Assembly: GCF_017794765.1 (NCBI RefSeq)
Contig: NZ_CP051236.1
Span: forward strand, 174,430-238,429
DNA: 64,000 nucleotides
Source of the DNA: Nitratireductor sp.
Lineage (GTDB): Bacteria; Pseudomonadota; Alphaproteobacteria; Rhizobiales; Rhizobiaceae
Direction: 5' to 3'
Part shown: positions 1 through 11,269 of the stretch, piece by piece
Numbering within the stretch: the first letter of the stretch is position 1
How the letters are laid out: each line of letters starts with the position of its first letter
Notes under the pieces: model-generated
Seen by the model: the letters and a program-made list of their open reading frames with translations, nothing else
The model's database searches: none
Told to the model about the DNA's origin: nothing
Translations under genes and position numbers: made by a program

Positions 1-224
<224 letters not shown>

Positions 225-229
225 GCCTG

Positions 230-1513
230 CTATGCCGCTTCCTGTGTGACGGCGACCGCAGTGAGTCGCTCCCCGTCGTGACCGGTAATCCTCGCCTCGA
301 CAATGTCTCCTGGCCGGCCACCTTCAAGTGCAGCCAGCGTGAACCCCTCGGTGCGGCCAAGCCCGGGCCGCTCGATCAAAATGCGCTGGCGCGTGCCATC
401 AAGCGAAGCAAGATGCCTTGCATACGCCACATCACCCACGGCGCGCAAACGCGCGGCCCGCTCCTTCACCAGCGCACGATCGAGCTGCGGCATGCGCGCT
501 GCCGGCGTGCCTTCCCGTGGGCTGAAGGGAAACACATGAAGATGTGTAAGCCCGCATTCCTCGACGATCTTCAACGAATTCCCGAACATCGCCTCGGTCT
601 CGGTCGGGAAACCCGCGATGATGTCTGCCCCAAACACCGCATCGGGCCTAAGCGCCCGCACGCGCTCGCAAAACTCGATGGCATCAGCGCGCAGATGCCG
701 GCGCTTCATGCGCTTCAGGATCATGTCGTCCCCATGCTGCAGCGAAAGGTGGAGATGTGGCATCAGCCGCTCCTCTTCCGCGAGCGCGCGCATCAGATCC
801 TCATCCGCCTCGATGGAATCGATGGAGGACAGGCGCAGGCGCCTCAGTTCCGGCACCTCGCGCAGAATGGTCGCCACAAGGCGCCCGAGGCGCGGGCTGC
901 CAGGCAGGTCGGCTCCGAAACTGGTCAGGTCTACACCGGTGAGCACCACCTCACCATAGCCATTGCCGACGAGCTGGCGCACCTGGTCCACGACCGCGCC
1001 CATCGGCACGGAACGGGAGTTGCCGCGTCCATAGGGTATGATGCAGAAGGTGCAGCGGTGATCGCAGCCATTCTGCACCTGCACGAAGGCGCGGGCACGA
1101 CCCTCAATGGATTCGACCATGTGTGAGGCGGTCTCGCGCACTTCCATGATGTCGTTGACACGCACCTTCTCGAACTGGTTCACGCCAAAGTCCGGCAGGG
1201 CGCGATAATTGTGGGCCTTGAGCTTTTCCTCGTTGCCGAGAACGAGATCGACCTCATCCATGGCATCGAAGGTGCCCGGCTCCGTCTGAGCGGCGCAGCC
1301 GGTGACGATGATGCGGGCATCGGGATTTTCACGACGCGCCTTGCGGATCGCCTGGCGCGCCTGACGCACCGCCTCGCCGGTGACGGCGCAGGTGTTGATG
1401 ACAACCGCTCCGCCCGCCAGCTCCTCAAGCCCGGCGACTTTCGCCTCGCGCTTGATGACCTCGGACTCGTAGGCGTTCAGCCGGCAGCCGAATGTCAGAA
1501 CATCCACCGCCAT
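230..1513 (-). CDS. mtaB: tRNA t6A37 methylthiotransferase MtaB
   Basis: A 427-residue radical-SAM methylthiotransferase that adds a methylthio group to N6-threonylcarbamoyladenosine at position 37 of ANN-decoding tRNAs. The N-terminal UPF0004 domain has its three cluster-binding cysteines at C10, C42 and C73. The radical-SAM CxxxCxxC triad is C150, C154, C157 (in NGCDHRCTFC), and a TRAM-like region closes the protein. It belongs to the MtaB rather than the MiaB subgroup, judged from the short N-terminus beginning VLTFGCRLN. The start codon follows the dapF stop by one base, so the two are translationally coupled. Confidence 0.9.
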   Translation of the reverse strand: MAVDVLTFGCRLNAYESEVIKREAKVAGLEELAGGAVVINTCAVTGEAVRQARQAIRKARRENPDARIIVTGCAAQTEPGTFDAMDEVDLVLGNEEKLKAHNYRALPDFGVNQFEKVRVNDIMEVRETASHMVESIEGRARAFVQVQNGCDHRCTFCIIPYGRGNSRSVPMGAVVDQVRQLVGNGYGEVVLTGVDLTSFGADLPGSPRLGRLVATILREVPELRRLRLSSIDSIEADEDLMRALAEEERLMPHLHLSLQHGDDMILKRMKRRHLRADAIEFCERVRALRPDAVFGADIIAGFPTETEAMFGNSLKIVEECGLTHLHVFPFSPREGTPAARMPQLDRALVKERAARLRAVGDVAYARHLASLDGTRQRILIERPGLGRTEGFTLAALEGGRPGDIVEARITGHDGERLTAVAVTQEAA

Positions 1514-1514
1514 T

Positions 1515-2396
1515 TTACGCTGCTCCCTCGGTCTCGCGCTCCCAGGCCCCGGTGGCGGGGTCGAAGCGACCGGAGAACTCCCACTCGGCGGGGCCGGTCA
1601 TGATGACGTGATCGTCCGCGCGCCAAAGGATATCGAGCGGCCCGCCCGGAACGGTGACCGTCACATGACGGCCCGTGCGCCCGGTTCGCGCAGCAGACAC
1701 CGCAGCGGCACAGGCCGCAGAACCGCAGGCGAGCGTAAGCCCAGCCCCGCGTTCCCATGTGCGCAGGTTCAGTGCATTTTCGGCTGTCACCTGTGCGATG
1801 GAGATGTTGGCACGTTCTGGAAAGATCGGGTGGTTTTCAAGCAGCGGCCCAAAGCGCTCCAGGTCGTAGAGATTAACGTCTCTCTCAACCCAGAAGACTG
1901 CATGGGGATTGCCCATGGATGCGACTGAGGGCGAATGCAGCACCGGCGCATCGATGGGGCCGGCCTGCAACTCGATCATACGCGTATCGCGAAACTCTTC
2001 GGCAAGCGGAATGTCCTGCCAGCCGAACCGTGGCTTACCCATATCGACGGAGATCAGCCCGTCCTCATGCTCCTCGGCGTTCAGAATGCCGGCAATGGTC
2101 TGGAAGGTGAAAACCTTCTCGCCCGTTTCGGCGGCAAGCGCCTGCACGACACAGCGTGTGCCGTTGCCGCAGGCCTGCGCCTGGCTGCCATCGGAATTGA
2201 TGATTTCGATATAGTTATGGGTGCCGGCAAGGCGCGGATCGTGGATCGCCATGATCTGATCAAAACGCGTTGCCGGGTCGGCATTGAGCGCAAGCGCGGC
2301 CTCGGGCGTAACCCGGTCCGCGCGACCGCGCATATCGGCAACGATGATCGCGTTGCCGAGGCCGTTCATCTTCGCGAATGCTGCCTCGAGCGCCAT
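1515..2396 (-). CDS. dapF: Diaminopimelate epimerase
   Basis: A 293-residue cytoplasmic PLP-independent epimerase that converts LL- to meso-diaminopimelate for lysine and peptidoglycan synthesis. Both catalytic cysteines are visible: C76 in QACGNGTRC and C224 in LACGSAACA. The substrate-binding GNG and GSA turns follow each of them. Length and duplicated-fold layout are normal for the family. It is the first gene of the run dapF-mtaB-ftsY on the minus strand. Confidence 0.95.
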   Translation of the reverse strand: MALEAAFAKMNGLGNAIIVADMRGRADRVTPEAALALNADPATRFDQIMAIHDPRLAGTHNYIEIINSDGSQAQACGNGTRCVVQALAAETGEKVFTFQTIAGILNAEEHEDGLISVDMGKPRFGWQDIPLAEEFRDTRMIELQAGPIDAPVLHSPSVASMGNPHAVFWVERDVNLYDLERFGPLLENHPIFPERANISIAQVTAENALNLRTWERGAGLTLACGSAACAAAVSAARTGRTGRHVTVTVPGGPLDILWRADDHVIMTGPAEWEFSGRFDPATGAWERETEGAA

Positions 2397-2486
2397 GATG
2401 GCTCCAAAACCCTGTGTCTCAGGCGCCTATATGGCTGATGAGAGGCAAAATTACCAGACGAACGGCCTCATCAATCATGTGCGATG

Positions 2487-2648
2487 TCAGGCTATTGCCA
2501 CGATACCCAGAACCGCGAGGAGGAAGAGAACCAGCACCACGGCGATCAGCAGTTTGGCGCCGGTCATCGCCGCCCCTGCCAGACTGTTCATACCAAGCAG
2601 ACCCGCGACAGCCGCGACGATCAGCAGAATGAGAATCCATTTAAGCAT
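2487..2648 (-). CDS. DUF1328 small membrane protein
   Basis: A 53-residue peptide starting MLKWILILLIVAAVAGLLG with two hydrophobic segments separated by a small Gly/Ala-rich turn, the pattern of the YtjA/DUF1328 family. No molecular function is known for the family. The start is fixed by a good ribosome-binding site (GGAGG, seven bases upstream); a longer frame that begins further upstream has no such signal. An EcfG-type promoter lies about 45 bases upstream of the start, suggesting that the peptide belongs to the general stress response. It is separated from dapF by about 90 bases and probably has its own transcript. Confidence 0.85.
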   Translation of the reverse strand: MLKWILILLIVAAVAGLLGMNSLAGAAMTGAKLLIAVVLVLFLLAVLGIVAIA

Positions 2649-2690
2649 TGTTTGCCCTCCTTTTGGCGCTAGCGCCGGTTGAGAAGCTTC

Positions 2691-2715
2691 AACGTCGAAA
2701 GTGGTTCCCGGTTCC
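2691..2715 (-). promoter_or_regulatory. EcfG-type general stress promoter for the DUF1328 gene
   Basis: Read on the minus strand this is GGAAC, 16 bases, then CGTT. It matches the promoter consensus of the alphaproteobacterial general-stress sigma factor EcfG/RpoE2 (GGAAC-N16/17-CGTT). The start codon of the DUF1328 gene is about 40 bases downstream. Confidence 0.65.
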
Positions 2716-2898
2716 CAAAGGGCCCCTGCTGCCCCCGACAAGGTGTTGCCAATAAGAAACAGTCACGAAGCCAAGTGGCGGAAACAGGTTCTTAACCCTG
2801 GTTGGGCTGTTATAATTGCAAAAGTTCGCCACGATCTGGCGTTTCAAACGGAACTCATTTGTATTTCAGTGCATTGGACGCTGCAACGGAGAGACGGC

Positions 2899-3432
2899 AT
2901 GCCACATAGTAAGTTCGCAATTCTGGCCGTATCGCTTTTGGCCGTCGGTCTGGCCGGCTGCCAGAGCGACCGCTTCTCGCCGATGAGCGCAAGGGCTCCG
3001 GAACCACTGCCTTCCGCACCGTCTGGCACGGTAACCTCTAACCAGCTTCCGCCTCCTTCAAGCCCGGCCACCAATCCTTCGCAGTTCCCTGAAGCACCTC
3101 AGCAGGAAACCCAGGTGGCAGCGCTCGACCCGAATGCGGCGGCCAACGCACCGGATGTTTCCACCGGCAGTGTTGCCGGCGTGTGGAGTGTGAATGTGGC
3201 AGGCCAGTCGTGCCGGGTCGCCACACCGCAGACCAAGTTCGGCTCTGGCTATCGTGCCGGGCCGCTGCGCTGCCCGGCTCCCATCGACGGCGTCAAATCA
3301 TGGAATGTCGAAGGCAAGCAGCTCGCTTTTTACGATGCGAATGGCGGCGTGCTCGCACGTCTCTACTCATCCGGAGCGGGCCGTTTCGATGGCCAGACCA
3401 CGTCCGGCCAGCCCATCTCACTGTCGCGCTGA
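2899..3432 (+). CDS. Omp19-like outer membrane lipoprotein, protease inhibitor fold
   Basis: A 177-residue lipoprotein. A signal peptide ends in the lipobox GLAGC with C21 as the lipidated residue. Then comes a low-complexity Pro/Ser region (about 30-90) and a C-terminal domain from about 95 to the end: GVWSVNVAGQSCRVATPQTK, a second Cys in PLRCPAP, and YDANGGVLARLYSSG. The sequence closely follows my recollection of Brucella Omp19, whose C-terminal domain has the Inh/AprI protease-inhibitor fold; the two cysteines should form its disulphide. The ATG at 2899 is chosen because it gives the signal peptide directly and is preceded by GGAGA. It is likely monocistronic, with zapE 51 bases downstream. 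Confidence 0.85.
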   Translation: MPHSKFAILAVSLLAVGLAGCQSDRFSPMSARAPEPLPSAPSGTVTSNQLPPPSSPATNPSQFPEAPQQETQVAALDPNAAANAPDVSTGSVAGVWSVNVAGQSCRVATPQTKFGSGYRAGPLRCPAPIDGVKSWNVEGKQLAFYDANGGVLARLYSSGAGRFDGQTTSGQPISLSR

Positions 3433-3483
3433 GCGACCACCTTCAACATCCTTCGGCCAGACGGCCAAGTGTGAAAGCCTGAC

Positions 3484-4689
3484 ATGACATTGCGTGACGG
3501 ACTTGTAACCCATCCTTCCGTCACGCAGCGCTATGACCATATGGTCGAGACAGGCAGGATCGCCCGCGATCCCGCGCAGGAAAAAATCGCGGCAGCGCTA
3601 GACCGGCTGATCGGCGAGATCAGTGACAAGCGTCTGGCCCGCAAATCGAGCGCGCTCGGATGGTTGTTCGCCCGGCGAAAGACATCTCGCGAGCCGGTGC
3701 GTGGGCTCTACGTGTATGGCGGGGTGGGACGCGGCAAGACCATGCTCATGGACATGTTTCATGATTTGGTGCCCGTAGAGCACAAGCGGCGCGCCCATTT
3801 CAACGATTTCATGGCAGACGTTCATGATCGCATCGGACAACACCGTGCGGCGCTGAAAGCCGGAGAGACACAGGAAACGGACCCGATCCCGCCCGTGGCC
3901 GCGGCGTTGGCGAAAGAAGCATGGGTTCTGTGTTTCGACGAGTTCACTGTAACCGACATTGCCGATGCGATGATTCTCTCCCGCCTTTTCTCGGCCTTGT
4001 TCGACAAGGGCGTGGTTCTGGTGGCCACATCCAACGTCGCACCGGACGACCTCTACCGCGACGGGCTCAATCGCGGCCTTTTTCTGCCGTTCATCGGCAT
4101 TCTCAAGGAAAACACCCGCATTCTGGAGCTGGATATCGACACCGATTACCGGATGCAGAAGCTCAACCGCATTCCTGTCTATATCTCACCCGACGATGCA
4201 CCTGCCACAAAGCAGATGGACGAGGCCTGGGAGACAGTGACCGCCGGACAGCCAGTCGAGCCCTCGCAGCTGAAGGTGAAGGGCAGGACCGTGCCCGTGC
4301 CACAGGCGTCCGGCTCAGCTGCACGCTTTTCATTTGCGGATCTCTGCGAGAAACCGCTCGGCGCTCGCGATTATCTGGCCATCGCCGGCACGTTCGACAC
4401 GATCTTCATCGATCATGTCCCGGCAATGGATATGAGGCGACGCAACGAAGCGAAACGGTTCATTCTTCTCATCGACACACTATACGATGCCGGGGCACGG
4501 GTGTTCATATCCGCCGCTGCTCAGCCCGATGCACTCTACACGGCTTCAAACGGCACAGAAGCTTTCGAGTTCGATCGCACTGTTTCCCGGCTCATAGAGA
4601 TGCAGAGCCAGGACTGGCTGGAGCAAACCGGTCCGCGAAAGGATGAGAAATCTGTTCATGCCGGAGAGCAGGCGGAACAAGCGGGCTGA
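3484..4689 (+). CDS. zapE: Cell division ATPase ZapE (AFG1-like)
   Basis: A 401-residue AAA-type ATPase of the ZapE/AFG1 family. Walker A is GGVGRGKT at residues 79-86, Walker B is CFDEF at 150-154, and a sensor-1-type VATSN follows. In Escherichia coli ZapE acts at the Z-ring under stress, and the mitochondrial homologue AFG1 supports turnover of respiratory complexes. It lies just upstream of the mdh-suc operon, a common rhizobial order, but a 353-base spacer separates the two, so it is probably not co-transcribed. Confidence 0.92.
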   Translation: MTLRDGLVTHPSVTQRYDHMVETGRIARDPAQEKIAAALDRLIGEISDKRLARKSSALGWLFARRKTSREPVRGLYVYGGVGRGKTMLMDMFHDLVPVEHKRRAHFNDFMADVHDRIGQHRAALKAGETQETDPIPPVAAALAKEAWVLCFDEFTVTDIADAMILSRLFSALFDKGVVLVATSNVAPDDLYRDGLNRGLFLPFIGILKENTRILELDIDTDYRMQKLNRIPVYISPDDAPATKQMDEAWETVTAGQPVEPSQLKVKGRTVPVPQASGSAARFSFADLCEKPLGARDYLAIAGTFDTIFIDHVPAMDMRRRNEAKRFILLIDTLYDAGARVFISAAAQPDALYTASNGTEAFEFDRTVSRLIEMQSQDWLEQTGPRKDEKSVHAGEQAEQAG

Positions 4690-6008
<1,319 letters not shown>

Positions 6009-6021
6009 GAGTAGGCCTCCA

Positions 6022-7218
6022 ATGAACATTCACGAGTATCAAGCCAAAGAGCTTCTGAAGAGCTATGGCGCACCGGTGGCCGATGGCGTGCCGGTGTTTG
6101 AGAAGGGCGAAGCCGAAGCCGCTGCAAAAAAGCTTCCCGGTCCGCTCTATGTGGTGAAGAGCCAGATCCACGCCGGTGGACGCGGCAAGGGCAAGTTCAC
6201 CGAACTCGGGCCCGACGCCAAGGGCGGCGTGCGGCTTGCGAAAAGCGTTGAGGAAGTTGTCGCGCACACCAACGAGATGCTGGGCAACACGCTCGTCACC
6301 AAGCAGACCGGCCCGGCCGGCAAGCAGGTGAACCGCCTCTACATCGAGGACGGTGCGGACATCGACCGCGAGCTCTACCTCTCGATCCTCATCGACCGCA
6401 CGGTCGGCCGCCCGGCTTTTGTCGTTTCGACCGAAGGCGGCATGGACATTGAGGCCGTCGCCGAAGAGACGCCGGAGAAGATCCTCACGCTCGCCATCGA
6501 CCCGGAAACGGGCGTAACGGCTGACGACGTGAAGAAGCTCAACGAGGCGCTGAAGCTCGAGGGCGAGGCGGCAAAGGATGGTGAGACGCTGTTCCCGATC
6601 CTCTACAAGGCCTTCACCGAGAAGGACATGAGCCTTCTGGAAGTGAACCCGCTGATCGTCATGGAAAATGGCCGTCTGCGCGTTCTCGATGCCAAGGTCT
6701 CCTTCGACGGCAACGCGCTGTTCCGTCACGAGGACGTGGTTGCCCTGCGCGACACGACCGAGGAAGACGAGAAGGAAATCGAGGCTTCCAAATACGACCT
6801 CGCCTATGTCGCTCTCGAGGGCAATATCGGCTGCATGGTCAACGGCGCCGGTCTTGCGATGGCCACGATGGACATCATCAAGCTCTACGGAGCCGAGCCT
6901 GCCAACTTCCTCGATGTCGGCGGCGGCGCCACCAAGGAGAAGGTGACGGCAGCCTTCAAGATCATCACCGCGGACCCGGCCGTGAAGGGCATTCTGGTCA
7001 ACATTTTCGGCGGCATCATGCGCTGCGACGTCATTGCTGAAGGCGTTGTCGCTGCCGTCAAGGAAGTGGGCCTGAAGGTTCCGCTGGTTGTCCGCCTCGA
7101 AGGCACCAATGTCGATCTTGGCAAGAAGATCATCAACGAAAGCGGTCTCAACGTGATCGCCGCCGATGATCTCGACGACGCCGCCAAGAAGATCGTTGCA
7201 GCCGTTAAGGGAAGCTGA
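6022..7218 (+). CDS. sucC: Succinyl-CoA synthetase beta subunit (ADP-forming)
   Basis: A 398-residue ATP-grasp subunit that with SucD makes succinate, CoA and ATP from succinyl-CoA in the TCA cycle. It starts [12 protein letters not shown], the usual opening. The nucleotide-binding segment [12 protein letters not shown] and the C-terminal [14 protein letters not shown] and [10 protein letters not shown] are all present. Length is normal. The ribosome-binding site GGAG overlaps the spacer after mdh, and sucD begins six bases after its stop, so the pair is tightly coupled. Confidence 0.97.
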   Translation: MNIHEYQAKELLKSYGAPVADGVPVFEKGEAEAAAKKLPGPLYVVKSQIHAGGRGKGKFTELGPDAKGGVRLAKSVEEVVAHTNEMLGNTLVTKQTGPAGKQVNRLYIEDGADIDRELYLSILIDRTVGRPAFVVSTEGGMDIEAVAEETPEKILTLAIDPETGVTADDVKKLNEALKLEGEAAKDGETLFPILYKAFTEKDMSLLEVNPLIVMENGRLRVLDAKVSFDGNALFRHEDVVALRDTTEEDEKEIEASKYDLAYVALEGNIGCMVNGAGLAMATMDIIKLYGAEPANFLDVGGGATKEKVTAAFKIITADPAVKGILVNIFGGIMRCDVIAEGVVAAVKEVGLKVPLVVRLEGTNVDLGKKIINESGLNVIAADDLDDAAKKIVAAVKGS

Positions 7219-7224
7219 GCCAAG

Positions 7225-8127
7225 ATGTCCATTCTCGTCAACAAAGACACCAGGGTTCTCGTTCAGGGCCTGACCGGCAAGACCGGAACCTTCCACACCG
7301 AACAGGCGCTTGCCTATCATGGCACGCAGATGGTCGGCGGCATTCACCCCAAGAAAGGCGGCTCCACCTGGACCGGCCAGGGCGGTGAAGAGCTCCCGAT
7401 TTTCGCATCCGTCGCCGAAGGCAAGGAAAAGACCGGCGCCAACGCGTCCGTGATCTATGTCCCGCCGGCAGGTGCCGGTGCTGCCATCATCGAGGCCATT
7501 GAGGCCGAGATCCCGCTCATCGTCTGCATCACGGAAGGTATTCCGGTGATGGACATGGTCCAGGTGAAGGCGAAGCTTGACAAGTCCAGCTCGCGCCTGA
7601 TCGGCCCGAACTGCCCCGGCGTGCTGACGCCGAACGAATGCAAAATCGGCATCATGCCCGGCAATATCTTCCAGAAGGGTTCCGTGGGCGTCGTGTCGCG
7701 CTCCGGCACGCTCACCTATGAGGCCGTGTTCCAGACGACCAATGCCGGCCTCGGCCAGACGACGGCTGTCGGCATCGGCGGCGACCCGGTGAAAGGCACC
7801 GAGTTCATCGACGTTTTGGAGATGTTCCTGGCCGACGACGAAACCCAGTCGATCATCATGATCGGTGAGATCGGCGGTTCGGCGGAAGAAGAAGCAGCCC
7901 AGTTCCTCCGTGATGAGGCCAAGAAAGGCCGCAAGAAGCCGATGGCCGGCTTCATCGCGGGCCGTACCGCTCCTCCCGGACGCACCATGGGCCACGCAGG
8001 CGCCGTGATTTCCGGCGGCAAGGGCGGCGCAGAAGACAAGATCGCGGCAATGGAAGCAGCCGGCATCAAGGTTTCGCCCTCCCCGGCGCGCCTTGGCCAG
8101 ACGCTCGTTGAAGCGATCAAGGGTTAG
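7225..8127 (+). CDS. sucD: Succinyl-CoA synthetase alpha subunit
   Basis: A 300-residue CoA-binding subunit that carries the phosphohistidine intermediate. The N-terminal CoA-binding Rossmann domain is visible ([15 protein letters not shown]), and the phosphorylated His257 lies in [13 protein letters not shown]. It pairs with sucC just upstream. The gap to the next gene, sucA, is about 130 bases and is filled by a palindromic repeat, unlike the 6-30-base gaps elsewhere in this operon. Confidence 0.97.
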   Translation: MSILVNKDTRVLVQGLTGKTGTFHTEQALAYHGTQMVGGIHPKKGGSTWTGQGGEELPIFASVAEGKEKTGANASVIYVPPAGAGAAIIEAIEAEIPLIVCITEGIPVMDMVQVKAKLDKSSSRLIGPNCPGVLTPNECKIGIMPGNIFQKGSVGVVSRSGTLTYEAVFQTTNAGLGQTTAVGIGGDPVKGTEFIDVLEMFLADDETQSIIMIGEIGGSAEEEAAQFLRDEAKKGRKKPMAGFIAGRTAPPGRTMGHAGAVISGGKGGAEDKIAAMEAAGIKVSPSPARLGQTLVEAIKG

Positions 8128-8142
8128 TTAAAGGTGAATAGG

Positions 8143-8221
8143 GAGTAGCGAATAGCGAATAGATCCATTGGGCGGCGCGATGATCGCGCTTCCCCTACTC
8201 GCTACTCGCTATTCGCTACTC
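8143..8221. repeat. Palindromic intergenic repeat between sucD and sucA
   Basis: Two 20-base arms (8143-8162 and 8202-8221) are reverse complements with one mismatch, joined by a loop of 39 bases. The arms are made of a repeating GAGTAGCGAATAG-type unit. Twenty-three bases of the left side (8137-8159) recur exactly at 54859-54881, so this is a dispersed element rather than a site private to this operon. In RNA it would form a large hairpin between sucCD and sucAB. Confidence 0.8.
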
Positions 8222-8261
8222 GCCCATGCAAGGAGCCGGAACGCGGGTTCCGGAAATCAAA

Positions 8262-11249
8262 ATGGCACGGCAAGATCAGGCCAACGACCAAATGTCGCTC
8301 ACCTCGTTCCTCTATGGTGGCAACGCTGCCTATATCGAGGAACTCTACGCCAGCTATCAGGACGATCCGTCTTCCGTCAGTGAAGACTGGCGCGACTTCT
8401 TCGGCGCGCTCAAGGATGACGCTGTTGATGTGAAGAAGAACGCCGCCGGTGCGTCCTGGAAAAAGAAGAACTGGCCTCAGGCCGCCAATGGCGAGCTTGT
8501 CTCAGCGCTTGATGGCGACTGGGGCGCAGTCGAAAAGCATTTCGACGGCAAGATCAAGGAAAAGGCAGCCAAGACCGGCGCGCAGCTCTCGCCTGAAGAG
8601 ACGTTGCAGGCGACGCGTGATTCCGTCCGTGCCATCATGATGATCCGCGCCTATCGCATGCGCGGTCATTTGCATGCCGACCTCGACCCGCTGGGCATTG
8701 CCAAGCCGCTGGAAGATTACAACGAGCTGTCGCCGGAGGCCTACGGCTTCACGGAAGCCGACTACGATCGCCCGATCTTCATCGATCATGTGCTCGGTCT
8801 GGAGACGGCCACGATCCGCCAGATGCTCGACATTCTAAAGCGGACTTATTGCTCGACGCTGGGCGTCGAGTTCATGCACATCTCCAACCCGGCCGAAAAG
8901 GCCTGGATTCAGGAACGCATCGAGGGTCCGGACAAGGGCGTCGAATTCACCGCCAACGGCAAGAAGGCGATCTTGCAGAAGCTGATCGAGGCAGAGGGCT
9001 TCGAGCAGTTCATCGACGTCAAATACAAGGGCACCAAGCGCTTTGGTCTCGACGGCGGTGAAGCGCTGATCCCGGCGCTCGAACAGATCATCAAGCGTGG
9101 CGGCCAGATGGGCCTCAAGGAAATCGTTCTCGGCATGGCCCATCGCGGTCGCCTGAACGTGCTCGCCCAGGTCATGGAAAAGCCGCATCGCGCCATCTTC
9201 CACGAGTTCAAGGGCGGCTCCTTTGCCCCTGACGATGTGGAAGGCTCCGGTGACGTGAAATACCATCTCGGCGCTTCCTCCGACCGCGCCTTTGATGGCA
9301 ACAATGTCCACCTCTCGCTGACGGCGAACCCCTCGCACCTGGAAATCGTGAACCCGGTGGTGATGGGCAAGGCCCGCGCCAAGCAGGACCAGGTGTTCGG
9401 CCGCAAGCGCGAGGAAGTGGTGCCGCCGGAAGAGCGGGCGCGCGTCATGCCGTTGCTCCTGCACGGTGATGCCGCTTTTGCTGGTCAGGGCGTTGTAGCC
9501 GAGTGCTTCGGCCTGTCGGGCCTGCGCGGCCACCGCGTTGCCGGCACCGTGCATTTCATCATCAACAACCAGATCGGCTTCACCACCAATCCGCGTTTCT
9601 CGCGCTCCTCGCCCTATCCTTCCGATGTGGCGAAGATGATCGAAGCGCCGATCTTCCACGTGAATGGCGACGACCCGGAAGCGGTGGTCTATGCGGCAAA
9701 GGTTGCAACCGAATTCCGCATGACCTTCCACAAGCCGGTCGTGATCGATATGTTCTGCTACCGTCGCTACGGCCACAACGAGGGCGACGAGCCGGCATTC
9801 ACGCAGCCGATCATGTATCGCAAGATCCGCAAGCACACGACGACCAGCGAGATCTACGCGAAAAAGATGCTCGAAGAAGGTCTTGTGACCGAAGCCGACA
9901 TCGAGAAGATGCGGGCGGACTGGCGCGCACATCTGGAAGCGGAGTTCGAGGCCGGTCAGGCCTACAAGCCCAACAAGGCCGACTGGCTGGACGGTGTCTG
10001 GTCAGGCCTGAAGAAGGCCGATCATGCGGATGAACAGCGCCGCGGCAAGACCGCTGTCCCGGTCAAGACGCTCAAGGAAATCGGCAAGAAGCTGACCGAA
10101 ATCCCGGAGGATTTCGAAGCTCACCGCACGATCCAGCGCTTCCTCAAGAACCGCAAGACGATGATCGACGATGGGGCCGGCATCGACTGGGCGACCGCCG
10201 AGGCCCTTGCCTTCGGCTCGATCCTGCTCGAGGGCAATCCGGTGCGCCTTTCCGGTCAGGACTCCGAGCGCGGCACCTTCTCACAGCGCCACTCCGTGCT
10301 CTACGACCAGCGCGACGAAAACCGCTACATCCCGCTCAACAATCTGGGACCGCAGCAGGCCTATTACGAAGTCATCAATTCGATGCTTTCAGAAGAAGCC
10401 GTTCTCGGCTTCGAATACGGCTTCTCGCTAGCAGAACCGCGCGCGTTGACGCTGTGGGAAGCCCAGTTCGGCGACTTCGCCAATGGCGCACAGGTGGTCT
10501 TCGACCAGTTCATCTCTTCGGGCGAGCGCAAATGGCTCAGGATGTCGGGCCTCGTGTGCCTGCTGCCACACGGCTATGAAGGCCAGGGTCCGGAACACTC
10601 TTCCGCCCGCCTCGAACGCTGGCTGCAGATGTGCGCGGAAGACAACATGCAGGTGGCCTACTGCTCGACACCTGCGAACTACTTCCACATCCTGCGCCGA
10701 CAGCTGAAGCGCGATTTCCGCAAGCCGCTCATCCTGATGACGCCGAAATCTCTGCTGCGCCACAAGCGCTGCGTGTCTACATTGGCTGAGCTTTCAGGCG
10801 AAAGCGCATTCCACCGTCTCTTGTGGGACGATGCCGAGCATCTGGACGGCGAGAAGATCAAGCTGGTGAAGGATTCGAAGATCCGCCGCGTGGTGATGTG
10901 CTCCGGCAAGGTCTATTACGACCTTTACGAAGAGCGCGAGAAGCGTGGCATCGACGATATCTATCTCCTGCGTGTCGAACAGCTCTATCCATTCCCGGCC
11001 AAGGCTTTGATCAACGAGCTTTCGCGCTTCAAGAACGCGGAGATGGTGTGGTGCCAGGAAGAGCCCAAGAACATGGGTGCCTGGTCCTTCATCGATCCAT
11101 ATCTGGAATGGGTTCTGCAGCACATCGAGGCCAAGAACACGCGCGTGCGCTACACCGGTCGTCCGGCCGCTGCATCGCCCGCGACCGGCCTCATGTCGAA
11201 GCATCTGGCGCAGCTCGAGGCTTTCCTCGAAGACGCGCTCGGCGAATAG
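8262..11249 (+). CDS. sucA: 2-oxoglutarate dehydrogenase E1 component
   Basis: The 995-residue TPP-dependent E1 of the 2-oxoglutarate dehydrogenase complex; it decarboxylates 2-oxoglutarate and transfers the succinyl group to lipoyl-SucB. The N-terminal segment [17 protein letters not shown] docks E1 on E2. [23 protein letters not shown] and NNQIGFTT belong to the TPP-binding core, and the C-terminal transketolase-like half is complete. I place the start at MARQDQAND (8262), which matches rhizobial SucA starts. An in-frame ATG at 8226 lies right against the upstream hairpin repeat and has no ribosome-binding site. sucB follows 20 bases downstream. Confidence 0.95.
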   Translation: MARQDQANDQMSLTSFLYGGNAAYIEELYASYQDDPSSVSEDWRDFFGALKDDAVDVKKNAAGASWKKKNWPQAANGELVSALDGDWGAVEKHFDGKIKEKAAKTGAQLSPEETLQATRDSVRAIMMIRAYRMRGHLHADLDPLGIAKPLEDYNELSPEAYGFTEADYDRPIFIDHVLGLETATIRQMLDILKRTYCSTLGVEFMHISNPAEKAWIQERIEGPDKGVEFTANGKKAILQKLIEAEGFEQFIDVKYKGTKRFGLDGGEALIPALEQIIKRGGQMGLKEIVLGMAHRGRLNVLAQVMEKPHRAIFHEFKGGSFAPDDVEGSGDVKYHLGASSDRAFDGNNVHLSLTANPSHLEIVNPVVMGKARAKQDQVFGRKREEVVPPEERARVMPLLLHGDAAFAGQGVVAECFGLSGLRGHRVAGTVHFIINNQIGFTTNPRFSRSSPYPSDVAKMIEAPIFHVNGDDPEAVVYAAKVATEFRMTFHKPVVIDMFCYRRYGHNEGDEPAFTQPIMYRKIRKHTTTSEIYAKKMLEEGLVTEADIEKMRADWRAHLEAEFEAGQAYKPNKADWLDGVWSGLKKADHADEQRRGKTAVPVKTLKEIGKKLTEIPEDFEAHRTIQRFLKNRKTMIDDGAGIDWATAEALAFGSILLEGNPVRLSGQDSERGTFSQRHSVLYDQRDENRYIPLNNLGPQQAYYEVINSMLSEEAVLGFEYGFSLAEPRALTLWEAQFGDFANGAQVVFDQFISSGERKWLRMSGLVCLLPHGYEGQGPEHSSARLERWLQMCAEDNMQVAYCSTPANYFHILRRQLKRDFRKPLILMTPKSLLRHKRCVSTLAELSGESAFHRLLWDDAEHLDGEKIKLVKDSKIRRVVMCSGKVYYDLYEEREKRGIDDIYLLRVEQLYPFPAKALINELSRFKNAEMVWCQEEPKNMGAWSFIDPYLEWVLQHIEAKNTRVRYTGRPAAASPATGLMSKHLAQLEAFLEDALGE

Positions 11250-11269
11250 CAAGCGACGGAGAAAACGAC

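Noticed and set aside
8226-8261. ATG at 8226 as start of sucA
   Set aside because: It abuts the hairpin repeat, lacks a ribosome-binding site and adds residues not expected in SucA.
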